DNA of 64,000 bases from Mya arenaria (GCF_026914265.1 NC_069133.1:49660182-49724181), one strand, 5' to 3'; numbered from the stretch's first letter, positions 24,872-35,408 are shown. A program made the numbers and translations. The notes: a model not told the origin generated them from the sequence alone.

Positions 24872-27800
24872 TTACGACGTTTTTTGACAAATGTAACGCT
24901 GGGCGTGTGAACACGCCTCGTCATTCCAATTTGTACTGTGATGAAACTCCAGACAGTTTTCATTTCCACCGCTGTTACTGAGGAATATCTTGTTCTGCGC
25001 ACTGGCGTTGAGCACAGGGTCACCGGATGAGACCCATTTCCATTCACCTTCTAACAGAATATCGTCTGCTCCAATCCAAAAGTCAGCTGCAAGCAAGTGA
25101 ATGTTTAATTCATGTATATTATAAATATTTCAATAAATACAACAGGGACAAGCGCAGTAGTCTGATGTTCATATATAAACCTTTTTCAGAGACACAAATG
25201 CATCATAATACCCTTACCGACTTATGATGGAAATACCAAATTAAATCTGTCAGTGCAACTCGAGTACACTGGAACACACGTTACTGGGGGTTGAAAACAT
25301 TTATATCATTGTACCATTAACCTCACAAATTTCCCTGCTTTTATCAATTATTACAAATTTAAAATTATAACCCAGATTCAAGTTTAAAACAATGATGTTA
25401 TTTTGGTTATTGATATTGACAGAGCTTAAGGCGTTCATGTTATCATCATACCGAATATGTGTTAACTTTAGATGAAATATCGCAAGAAAATGTACATTAA
25501 AGGCAATACTATTTAGCTTCACGATTTCCTGTGCGAGAAATCTGTATGCTGCTGGGTCTGTAATCTCGGCGAGACGGCCATCTAATAGAGTGTTGCACAC
25601 ACTCTGAAAGTATTTATCATTCATGGAGTCGGATATACATGTTCTATAAACCAGTCAAGTTTCAATTTTTTTGGTATGTTTAAATGTTGCATAGCCTTAT
25701 ATTTGTGTTTAGGTTATCGCTTATTAATTTAACAAATCAAACATTCACATTAATAGGAAATAATAAAATGTGCTTTATTAACGCCATTGAAAACATAAAC
25801 TTAATTTGTCATCAACCTAAAATACTTTGAAATCAATCAAGATTTCAAATCAACAATCCAGTCACGCAGATAATTAAGCATTAGTACAAGTGTCTTACTT
25901 ACAATGTACCCCACTAACCTTAGCATAAGTCCAAGTTTAATGGTATCGATCGAGGTCTCCAACTTACGGCGCCATCAATCGAGGTCTCCCACTTACCTAG
26001 GCATCAATCGAGGTCTCCAACTTACCTTGACATCAATCGAGGTCTCCCACTTACCTAGGCATCAATCGAGGTCTCCCACTTACCTTGGCATTAGTCGGGG
26101 TCTCCCACTTACCTTGACATCAATCAAGGTCTCCCACTAACCTTGACATCAATCGAGGTCTCCAACTTACCTTGGTATCAATCGAGGTCTTCCATTTACA
26201 TTGTCATCAATCGAGGTCTCCTATTTACATTGGCATCAATCGAGGTCTCCCGATTACCTTGGCATCTATCGAGGTCTTCCACTTACCTAGGCATCAATCG
26301 AGATCTCCCACTTACCTTGGTATCAATCGAGGTCTCCCACTTACCTAGGCGTCAATCGAGGTCTCCCACTTACCTAGGCATCAATCGAGGTCTCCCACTT
26401 ACCTAGGCATCAATCGAGGTCTCCCACTTACCTATGCGTCAATCGAGGTCTCCCACTTACCTAGGCATCTATCGAGGTCTCCAACTTACCTAGGCATCAA
26501 TCGAGGTCTCCCACTAACCTTGACATCAATCGAGGTCTCCAACTTACCTTGGTATCAATCGAGGTCTTCCATTTACATTGTCATCAATCGAGGTCTCCTA
26601 TTTACATTGGCATCAATCGAGGTCTCCCGATTACCTTGGCATCTATCGAGGTCTTCCACTTACCTAGGCATCAATCGAGATCTCCCACTTACCTTGGTAT
26701 CAATCGAGGTCTCCCACTTACCTAGGCGTCAATCGAGGTCTCCCACTTACCTAGGCATCAATCGAGGTCTCCCACTTACCTAGGCATCAATCGAGGTCTC
26801 CCACTTACCTATGCATCTATCGAGGTCTCCAACTTACCTAGGCATCAATCGAGGTCTCCCACTTACCTAGGCGTCAATCGAGGTCTCCCACTTACCTAGG
26901 CATCAATCAAGGTCTCCCACTAGCCTTGGTATCAATCGAGGTCTCCCACTTACCTTTGTATCAATCGAGGTCTTCCATTTACCTTGTCATCAATCGAGGT
27001 CTCCCATTTACCTTGGTATCAATCGAGGTCTCCCACTTACCTTTGTATCAATCGAGGTCTCCCACTTACCTAGGCGTCAATCGAGGTCTCCCATTTACCT
27101 TGGTATCAATCGAGGTCTCCCACTTACCTAGGCATCTATCGAGGTCTCCAACTTACCTAGGCATCAATCGAGGTCTCCCACTTACCTATGCGTCAATCGA
27201 GGTCTCCCACTTACCTAGGCATCTATCGAGGTCTCCAACTTACCTAGGCATCTATCGAGGTCTCCAACTTACCTAGGCATCTATCGAGGTCTCCCACTTA
27301 CCTAGGCATCAATCGAGGTCTCCCACTTACCTAGGCGTCAATCGAGGTCTCCCACTTACCTAGGCATCTATCGAGGTCTCCCACTTACCTAGGCATCTAT
27401 CGAGGTCTCCCACTTACCTAGGCATCAATCGAGGTCTCCCACTTACCTAGGCGTCAATCGAGGTCTCCCACTTACCTAGGCATCAATCAAGGTCTCCCAC
27501 TAGCCTTGGTATCAATCGAGGTCTCCCACTTACCTTTGTATCAATCGAGGTCTTCCATTTACCTTGTCATCAATCGAGGTCTCCCATTTACCTTGGTATC
27601 AATCGAGGTCTACTACATACCTTGGCATCTATCGAGGTCTTCCACTTACCTTTTCATCACTCGAGGTCTCCCACTAACCTTGGCATCAATCGAGGTCTTC
27701 CACTTACCTTTTAATCACTCGAAGACTACCCGTACTTTAGTATGATTCGAGGTCATCCACGTACCTTGGTATCAATCGAGGTATCCCACTTATAAAATTA

Positions 27801-28280
27801 CATTTATCAGTTAAAGTGCCACCATACCTAGAAATTGACGGCGGTATCCCTCTTACCTTGGCATCAATCCATGTCTCGCGATCATGGCTGAAGTGGTAGC
27901 AAAACTCGTGGTATCGGATAAACCCGTCTCCACAATCTCCATTGACTGGATAGAGAAATTAAAACTGTATTGCAAACTTAAGGGATGTTTTCTGACAGCA
28001 CAAAGTTATTTTAAGATATCTGAGGTATATTTATGCAGGGGATCCAACGTGTTTTGTGTTTTCACACACAATATTCATTTTCTTGAGTCTTCTTGAAAAT
28101 CATTCTCCTTTAGCCATATATCTCCTTACTCTAGCAATTTTCAAAAGCAGGAAACGATACACGCTTAAACGTAAACTCAAAACATTAACTAGTGGGTAGT
28201 GTCAAGAACTTATAACATGCATACAAAATACCTGCTGCCGTTACAACTCCAAACAATACAAGAACTATCACTTCTTTCAT
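24872..28280 (-). CDS. secreted C-type lectin, four exons, 148 residues
   Basis: Proposed exons (minus): 28,280-28,232, 27,945-27,857, 25,603-25,510 and 25,086-24,872. Every intron has GT/AG ends and the phases match (1, 0, 1). Exon 1 encodes a signal peptide (MKEVIVLVLFGVVTAA). Exon 2 opens the CTLD (GDCGDGF then FCYHFSHDRETWIDAK). Exon 3 gives SVCNTLLDGRLAEITD. Exon 4 gives DFWIGADDILLEGEWKW, NENCLEF and NWNDEACSH then YICQK. Six cysteines (21, 32, 49, 122, 136, 144) fit the long-form CTLD with three disulfides. The WND motif is present, but no EPN or QPD tripeptide is visible at the sugar-specificity position, so the ligand is uncertain. Small secreted bivalve CTLs bind microbial glycans; that is a family inference. 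Intron 2 (25,604-27,856) holds a minisatellite cloned from its own donor site. The TAA stop overlaps a GTAAGT donor-like sequence. Confidence 0.88.
25936..27795. repeat. 29-bp minisatellite of splice-donor replicas (about 64 units)
   Basis: The consensus on the plus strand is ATCAATCGAGGTCTCC followed by CACTTACCTAGGC, 29 bp. On the minus strand, the direction of lectin transcription, each unit contains TAG|GTAAGT or AAG|GTAAGT preceded by a copy of the end of exon 2. The genuine exon-2 end plus donor, GAGACATGGATTGATGCCAAG then GTAAGAGGGA, differs from the commonest AAG-type unit at only about three of 31 positions. There is higher-order structure: a 13-unit block at 26,143 recurs at 26,520 (377 bp), and a 20-unit block at 26,926 recurs in part at 27,506 (580 bp). 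Plus-strand peptide-repeat ORFs here are by-products of the repeat. Confidence 0.92.
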
Positions 28281-28588
28281 AGTGCATGTGGCTGTGTTTA
28301 ATTATTACTCTCTGTTTAAAAGCAATGATTTTCTACTGATAAGACAAATAACACATGATAAAGTATTTTTGCCTCAAATGCAATGAATTTAAGTACATTC
28401 CGTCGTTATCTAGCAATTCAGACGAATTTAGTCAACGAGATCATTTCAATGGTGTGCAATAATGCACCATTTAACAAGAGCATCGCAATCTTATTTGTAA
28501 ACGCTGATTTACTGTTCAGATTATTAAAGAATATGTCCTCATCACTTATTTTTTCCAGTCATGGAGTTATCTGAAATCCTCCATATAT

Positions 28589-29489
28589 CACGGCCTCTAA
28601 ACGCCAGCTCCACCACTTTACAGTGGTGCAAAGAAAACGAGCTGTCGACACTTCCGTGGTGCAGCTGTGTCCGAATCGGACTTGTGCATATTTTGAGATC
28701 TGATTGCATAGCAAGTACATTTCGGTGCTTACACACCCCGTAAGAACTTTCTCACGCATGCAAACATAACTGTTATGTATAGTACCTATGCCGGAACAGC
28801 ACCTAGCCATTTGTTTTCGAAATAGTTTTCAGTAAGGTTAAGGTAGTTCGCGTAGAGTTTTGTTTCTGCAAGTAGTATGCATAACCAGCATAATGTTCAA
28901 TGAATGATAAACATAGCAACTTTTGTATTCATTCCAAAAGCGTTTATTTTTTTATATTACTTCAAGCGCAAAACATACTCGATAGCGCCACCACTAGGGC
29001 AACAGCGCCACCACTAGGGCAACAGCGCCACCACTAGGGCAACAGCGCCACCACTTTTATAATATGTGCCTTTTTTCCTTTTTAAGAAGTGCTTATCAGT
29101 TTTGTTGTGTTCCGGCATAGGTACTATACATAACAGTTATGTTTGCATGCGTGAGAATGTTCTTACGGGGTGTGTAAGCACCGAAATGTACTTGCTATGC
29201 AATTAGATCTCAAAATATGCACAAGTCCGATTCGGAGAAAAGCTCCTGACACCACAGTTTGCACAATATTGAAACGAAATAGAAACCAGCCTACAGTAAA
29301 AGTGTTCTTACGCGGTACCACATTCTCCGATTTTCGAAATATGTCCGTTAAATGAAATTATCAAATAAAATATAAATCATACTCACGTTTGTTCATGTAA
29401 ACATAGGGCACAGCTCCACCACGGAAGTGTCGACAGCTCTTTTTCTTTGCACCAGCGTAAAGTGGTGGAGCTGGCGTTTAGAGGCCGTG
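28589..29489. mobile_element. fold-back DNA element with about 205-bp inverted arms
   Basis: The left arm (28,589-28,795) starts CACGGCCTCTAAACGCCAGC and matches the right arm read in reverse. The right arm is split into 29,408-29,489 and 29,108-29,241 by roughly 165 bp of unrelated sequence. Candidate target duplications TATAT adjoin both ends, though the site is AT-rich and this may be chance. The loop holds a short tandem array. No transposase was seen. CAC termini with a 5-bp duplication are known in Transib-like elements, but the sequence beyond CAC gives no further support for that family. It lies about 300 bp upstream of the lectin start codon, within its likely promoter region. Confidence 0.8.
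28984..29056. repeat. 20-bp tandem repeat, about 3.5 copies
   Basis: GCGCCACCACTAGGGCAACA is repeated head to tail within the loop of the fold-back element. It is GC-rich against an AT-rich surround. Confidence 0.9.
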
Positions 29490-30025
29490 TATATGCACTC
29501 TTGTAAACCTTAAAACGAAGAATTTAAAAGCGTTTAGGTTATGACCATGGCACTTTGTTCAAACGCCTATGACGGAAGGTGCATGACGACACCATTACCA
29601 TGACACTACCGATAAAAAATTCTTATTGTTTGTAATAATACTTTTGAGCTAAGGGATTACACAAATTACGTTAACCAGTTAGTATGTTACTTATTTAGTG
29701 GAGTTCGCAAACCATAACTAGTCAACCTGTTAGTGTTTCACAGCTAAAAAGGTAATCAGTGGCAGTTCTGGGCACTGTCAAGCCTGTTTTTAGTCTTATG
29801 ATATTTCTCTTACCAAAAAGGTAAGTCGAATATTTACTAGATAGCTAGATAATTATTGCCAAAATTAAGTGGTTGACATGAAACAATTCGCGAACGTTAA
29901 CAGGTTATCTAAGGGCAGTTATATGCCACCATAGATAACAGATATATCTCTCTAGTTAAAGTGTGTGTTTTTTTTGTTTCAAAATATTTAAGGCCATAAG
30001 GCTGAGACTCGATGGGGGGAGCCTG

Positions 30026-30182
30026 ATGACCGAAGAAGAGTCTCAAAATCGTGGACTTCCCCCTAAGCGCCGACCCGCAGGTCTAAGTGAAGGTTCCATC
30101 AGTTGCAGACAATATACAATGTCATCAGCTCAGCGTGTCCCGTGCCCGCCTTTCAACATACACGTGCCAGCGGATGGAAAAG
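30026..30182 (+). CDS. possible isolated first coding exon, function unknown
   Basis: Opens with ATG at 30,026 and stays open for 52 codons to a donor-like AAAAG|GTATGC, leaving phase 1. The stretch is clearly more GC-rich than its surroundings. The peptide begins MTEEESQNRGLPPKRRPAG and is hydrophilic, Pro/Ser/Arg-rich, without a signal peptide or membrane segment. An acceptor-like TATTTAAG occurs about 35 bp upstream, so it could also be an internal exon. No partner exon was identified downstream and no family was recognised. It could be a lone fragment. Confidence 0.25.
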
Positions 30183-30364
30183 GTATGCCGTTTTTCGGTC
30201 ACTCTCTCGGGTTTTAAATGATCAGATATTGAAAACTTTCTCGAGTAATGACAACAAACTGCTTGTAACGATTGTGAATCGTCATAAGAAATATAAAAAA
30301 ATGAGTTTTAACTTTGACTACATAGAATTTACTTTCAAGCGTTTTGATGAAATATGGAGCCTTA

Positions 30365-30706
30365 GGCCTAAAAAAAAAATACATTTGGTTCGGGTTACCC
30401 GACCCTACCTACGGAATAGGCGCCGACCCTACCGTTTTTATAGTCAGTTTGAAAAAAAAATGAAAAACTAAAAAAAAAAAAAAAAAAAAAAAAAATTCGT
30501 TTTTTTTTTTAATTGCTTTTTAATATTAAGTTTAAACCTTAAATGCTTGTACAGAAGATAGCTTTAACACCATTCTCCAATGATGAAAATTATATTCTTA
30601 TATAAAACCTAATAAAAAAAATAAATAAAAAAAAATTAAAAAGCCTACCTACCCTACCTATTTTTGTTTAGGATGTAACCCTAACCAAACAATTTTTTTT
30701 TAGGCC
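30365..30706. mobile_element. PIF/Harbinger-like MITE (342 bp)
   Basis: Ends are inverted copies: GGCCTAAAAAAAAAATACAT near the left and ATTTTTTTTTAGGCC at the right. Next inside is a GGTT-C/A-GGGTTAC match and its inverse, GTAACCCTAACC. TTA flanks both sides (30,362-30,364 and 30,707-30,709), the 3-bp duplication typical of PIF/Harbinger. The interior has a poly-A/poly-T hairpin-prone core and no transposase. Confidence 0.75.
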
Positions 30707-31079
30707 TTATCAACGAACGAAATAACAACAGCGAGCTTGATATCTACCATGAAAACTAAGGTGTGAAAATATCAACTTTTAAAACTTCTTTTAAAGATCA
30801 TTGTTGTGACTACCTATTGATTAAAACTAAACATATCACTTCTGAACGCGAAAATGTTGCCAAAAGTATTACTTAAAAAGGTTGCATAAGTTTGTAGAAA
30901 GATGTAATTTGAAATAAATAACTACTGTTTATAATAAAATACAAGCGTGCATTTACGTTTGATATTAAACGAAGATGCATAGGTAAAAGTTCATTGGTGA
31001 ATACTCATAAAAGGTTTGCACTGAAACACGAGTAGATAATTCACTATAAACAACCTCTTGGAGAATTATTTCTCAAAAA

Positions 31080-31850
31080 TATTTTTCTAGTGCACTATTT
31101 CTCCAAGAGCCGGAGTAGAAATGACGATTACGTCACCAGCCAACAAAACAATGCGTAAGGGGCGTCCCACGGGTATTGGCATAGCAAACACTTTTCGTAA
31201 AGGGGGAAATCAGACAATAAACTAAAATACCAATAAAACCGAAAATGAATATAAAAATTAAACTTGTTGAATTCGATGTAAGATCGTATTGATATCACTC
31301 TATGACACCCGTGAAATATAAAATATTAGCTTACAGTGAAATAAAAAAAAATCATCTTTATCTTTATTATTCGAAAATATGATGGACACTACTTCATTCC
31401 GCCAAAAATCGTTAATAAAGCAATTAAAATCAGCAATTCCGTCAATTAGTCTTTGACAGTTACTGTTTGATGTTTGTTCGAAATAAATAAAGAAAATACT
31501 AAAAATTGAATTCATTTCGAATGGATTGAAGGGACTCCATTTAATATCCATAAAGTTCCCTTTATGTTCTTTCGGTATTTTTTTTTTCTTGAAATACAAT
31601 GCTAAGTGTTTTCTAACTTCATCAATAGTTTGATCCACTGGCTTATAGATAGAGTCGCAAAGTGTGCTATACCCGTCAATCATTCTAGTAAGTTGTATTG
31701 TTATGCGTTGTGAAAACGTATATGTAGAATATACGAGTATACATCGGGTAGTGTTTTAAATGTACAAATACGTTTTGCTTTATATTAATCTTTATCGCAT
31801 TGTGGTCCCATTGAGGGTTATGAACGTATTATGCACCAGTCAATTGTATA
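31080..31850. other. no supported gene; one unassigned minus-strand ORF
   Basis: A 127-codon open frame (31,683-31,300, minus) begins MIDGYSTLCDSIYKPVDQTI and is Lys, Phe and Asn-rich. It has no recognised domain, and its codon content matches AT-rich background, so it may be chance. An ATTTCTCC-AAGAG inverted pair is seen near 31,053 and 31,110. A C-run lies at about 31,852-31,865. Confidence 0.3.
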
Positions 31851-32054
31851 CCCCCCCCCCCCCCAAGGTACGGGGGTATACCGGGGATAGTGGGGGGAAT
31901 GGGCCATGTGTTACCTACCGGATGGCCCTGCAGTGCCGAGTGAATGCGGCGGGGTTTATTTTCGCGCATAAACTAGCGGGGAATGGGTCTTATCTAGGAT
32001 GTCCCCGGGGGGCGAGGGCATTTGGCGGGGACTGTGTCGACAAATCAACGACAT

Positions 32055-32215
32055 AAGGCTGATCCGTGGTAAAGTGGTAAGTCACACGACAGTCAACCCA
32101 GGGGTCGCAAGTTCGAATCTCCGCATCACCATGTAAATACTAACCGTCTTCCGGGAGGGACGTTTAACGGGGATTCCGCCTGTCGGTGCTATACTGTTTC
32201 GCGTTGATGATGAAG
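32055..32215 (+). mobile_element. tRNA-derived SINE
   Basis: Plus-strand tRNA-like head: an A-box-like GTGGTAAAGTGGTAAG near 32,067 and a B-box-like AGTTCGAATCTCC near 32,110, ending CATCACCATG. It is followed by GGGAGGGACGTTTAACGGGG, matching the body of the SINE at 24,560. The resemblance of head and body in two separate places supports a dispersed SINE family rather than a tRNA gene. Confidence 0.7.
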
Positions 32216-32375
32216 GAAAGTTCAAACATAACATTTCATAGTGTCTGTCCACAATGCCTCACATTTTTTTAAAAAATAGCTCATCTACCTTATGTTTACT
32301 TATCCATGTGTCCAAATTGTTAAAATAATAAAATGTATAAATATAATTATATCTTTAATTATTATTTGTTTTTTT

Positions 32376-32377
<2 letters not shown>

Positions 32378-32438
<61 letters not shown>

Positions 32439-32486
32439 ACTAATAATAATAATAATTATAATAATAATAATAAAAATGAAAATGAA

Positions 32487-32547
<61 letters not shown>

Positions 32548-32655
32548 GTAATAATAATAATAATAATAGTAATAATAGTAGTAGCAGTAGCAGAAGCAGA
32601 AGAAATAGTATAGTAGTAGTAATAGTATTAGTAGTAGTAGTTTTACTAGTTAACT
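32378..32655. repeat. (AAT)n microsatellite with AGT/AGC variants
   Basis: About 280 bp of trinucleotide repeat, mostly AAT, grading into AGT and AGC. It lies about 340 bp upstream of the fucosyltransferase-like start codon, and the poly-Asn open frame over it is spurious. Confidence 0.95.
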
Positions 32656-32996
32656 AGACTTATATAAAAGTAGAATAATAGAAATAATACTAGAAGTAAT
32701 AGTGGTAATGTTTGTGTTTGGCCAATGTCATGTATTTGACGATATTGCCATTCAACTGAAACTAGTAAATAGTAGTGAAAACATACGTCTTAGGTTTCAA
32801 AAACAAAACAATAAGTTGCGAAAAAATAGTTGTAATTGTTTTGTAGTGGTACTCAATAAATTAGAAGAATCCGTCAATATTTTAAGTTTGACTTCAACCT
32901 GTCAACTGAATGTATTAAATGTTTATTGCCTGAGGTCATCGCTAAAGTCAACGCTTAGTTTACTTCCGTTTAACCACGTGACTACTCGCGTTAAAC

Positions 32997-34658
32997 ATGG
33001 CGGTAATGAATGGATTTCATAAAAAGGTATTTGAAAAATAATATATTACAAATAAAAAATAATAACTTTTTATATTTATACAAAATGCATATCTGTTATA
33101 ATATATATCAACGTAATATATCTACACTCAGTGACGTAGTTTAATTCAATAATAGTGTATATACAAAGTATTGACCGCATTTTAAGACGCATCAAACTTA
33201 TGCCAGCATGTATATATATCCATTACTATTCCTTATTGTTGAGTGCAAAATTGTCATGAAAATCGTTCAAAAAATATTACAAGCAAAACAATAACAATAT
33301 TGACGTCCGGTAAGGTTCACTAACCCAAATCAAGTCACCCAAAATTTCCGGATAGCATATTTTTTAACCATTTCTATAGACAAAAAATATAATACCAGTA
33401 ACGTAATTCTAAAATTTATCTCTGCGATACCGAAATGATGTTTATCTACTTTCAGACAATTGCGTGCTTGCTTCCGTTTGCGATATTGGTCAGTCTTGTA
33501 TACATCGCGCCTCCAGAAGTCCCTACTGCTGAGCTTCCCTCCGACGACATCCCTCGAATGGACAGTAAAACTAACCACTTCCGGTATAAAGATCCCGAGT
33601 TCAGCTACCAACAAACTAAAGAATATGAAACCAAGTTTGCAGAGATATTCAAAACTTTTCCGAATCATCAAAATTCCACGAAGTACCTGATTTATTTCTG
33701 TGATATTGAGTGTGGGGGATTAGGAGACCGTCTTAAAGGTATTGTAAAGGTGTATATGCTATCAATATTATCGCGACGAAGATTTGGGATACGTATGAAA
33801 GAACCTAGTGATATTGAAAACTTCCTCCAGCCTCACGTGATAGACTGGCGAGTAAATGAGGCGGAAATTGCCGGAAAAGACCGAAAAACGGTGGATTATA
33901 AGACGTTGCATGATTTTATTGCGATTGACTTAGAAACGCATGATCGTGATCCTGAAAAAGTGTTGAAAACCGATGTCATATTTATGAGGGCAAATCAAGA
34001 TTGGACAAAGACTTTAAGGAAACTGAAAGTAAGCCCAGAGAGGTTCCCCCAGATCTACCAACATCCGTCCAGTGATCTAACACGTATCATTTACAACGGG
34101 TTATTTAAACCTACAGACACGCTACAAAGACTCGTCCACAATTTCTTCGAAGAAAAGGTTGGAGGGAAAAAACTCGCGTGTCTTCATGCCAGAATGGGAG
34201 AAAGCAATCACACCCGTTATTCATTTGATGTGATAAAAACTCCCTTAGATTTTCTCAAACAATACGACTCACAACCAAACTATAAGATTATGATTGCAAC
34301 TGACAACGATCATGTCAAAAACTACTCCAGAACATTCTTCAAAAACTTCATTGATACTGACTTTAGTGGTTCTATAATGCATATTGACTACATGCAAAAC
34401 AATACAGTGGACGCACGGACGAGGGAGACTGGTTTTATGCACAGCTTATTGGATCACATGATTCTCGCGCGTTGTGACACTTTGATTCTCACAATGAGCG
34501 GTTTTGGCGTCACCGCCGCCTCGCTCCGCTACACTTCCGCCGAGCTGTTTGTCTATATGAAGAATGAAGTATTTCCGGTTCGTCGTGAACTACTGCGAGA
34601 GGTTTTCCAATGGCGGTGCATCTCCCACGCTAAGACTGGTTATGTCTGCGATGGATAA
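32997..34658 (+). CDS. type II membrane fucosyltransferase-like protein, two exons
   Basis: Best model: exon 1 at 32,997-33,026 (MAVMNGFHKK) with donor AAAAAG|GTATTT, joined in phase 0 to exon 2 at 33,456-34,658 after CTACTTTCAG, giving 410 residues. This yields a short basic cytosolic tail, a membrane anchor (TIACLLPFAILVSLVYI) and a lumenal domain, the usual Golgi glycosyltransferase layout. An unspliced start at 33,435 (MMFIYFQ) is the alternative. Motifs: CGGLGDRLKG near residue 97, HARMGE near 254, IATDND near 290 and LTMSGFG near 355. These resemble the GGLGNR and H-x-R motifs of alpha-1,2/1,6-fucosyltransferases and NodZ-like folds, which bind GDP-fucose. Donor and acceptor are inferred, not shown. 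Its last codons and stop are amplified downstream as a minisatellite. Confidence 0.78.
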
Positions 34659-35075
34659 ATATCATTTACACGCTAAGACTGGCTATACCTGCGATGGATA
34701 AATATCATTTACACGCTAAGACTGGCTATACCTGCGATGGATAAATATCATTTACACGCTAAGACTGGCTATACCTGCGATGGATAAATATCATTTACAC
34801 GCTAAGACTGGCTATACCTGCGATGGATAAATAGCATTTACACGCTAAGACTGGCTATACCTGCGATGGATAAATAGCATTTACACGCTAAGACTGGCTA
34901 TACCTGCGATGGATAAATATCATTTACACGCTAAGACTGGCTATACCTGCGATGGATAAATATCATTTACACGCTAAGACTGGCTATACCTGCGATGGAT
35001 AAATATCATTTACACGTTACCTGTTTATGCCTGCGATGGATTTATGCCATCTACATGTTAAAACCGGCTATGTCT
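34628..35075. repeat. 43-bp minisatellite derived from the end of the preceding gene
   Basis: Nine near-identical 43-bp units, CGCTAAGACTGGCTATACCT through the following TGCGATGGATAAATATCATT, are followed by about two degenerate units. The first unit is the coding end of the fucosyltransferase-like gene itself (AKTGYVCDG plus TAA), so every later unit repeats a version of the C-terminal codons and the stop codon. Confidence 0.95.
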
Positions 35076-35408
35076 CATATAGATACATGCCACATAGTTT
35101 TAAATTGAATTTAAGACTGTACATATATATGTATTACTTTCTTAGGAGTTGTTTCAATTTGCGCTGTGTCTCCAAGACTACTTTATCTTGATTGATAGAT
35201 GTTACTGGTAGTATTGTTTATGCAGTGTAGTTTATAGCAATAACATAACCGATATACTTAAAAAGTGAATGTCTCGGTCGTCGTCATAATTTACCAAGTG
35301 TACAACAGATATGTCAAGTGTATTTGTGTGTAGAGTGTACAAGCTAATATAGGGGATGTCCCTGTCGACGGTGAGATTAACAAAGTCAGCGACGGATATT
35401 TATCACAT

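Noticed and set aside
25604-25645. Lectin exon 3 extended upstream to an acceptor near 25,646
   Set aside because: That acceptor gives the wrong phase after exon 2. TACTTTCAG at 25,604 matches phase 0 and restores the standard WIDAK-SVC spacing.
25904-27745. Long plus-strand peptide-repeat ORFs (SIEVSHLPRHQSRSPTYLG type) as a repetitive protein gene
   Set aside because: They are translations of the 29-bp minisatellite on the strand opposite the lectin. Three units make 87 nt, which keeps a frame open by chance, and the unit is explained by the exon 2 donor site.
25936-27795. CRISPR-like array
   Set aside because: The repeats are contiguous without spacers, in a eukaryotic intron, and match the adjacent exon boundary.
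31300-31683. 127-codon minus-strand ORF as a real gene
   Set aside because: Lys/Phe/Asn-rich composition expected of AT-rich noise and no recognised domain. Noted in the region entry only.
32055-32130. Functional tRNA gene on the plus strand
   Set aside because: The acceptor and anticodon arms do not pair well, and it is followed by the same SINE body.
32292-32657. Poly-Asn protein ORF
   Set aside because: An (AAT)n microsatellite read in frame, with no domain and no conserved ends.
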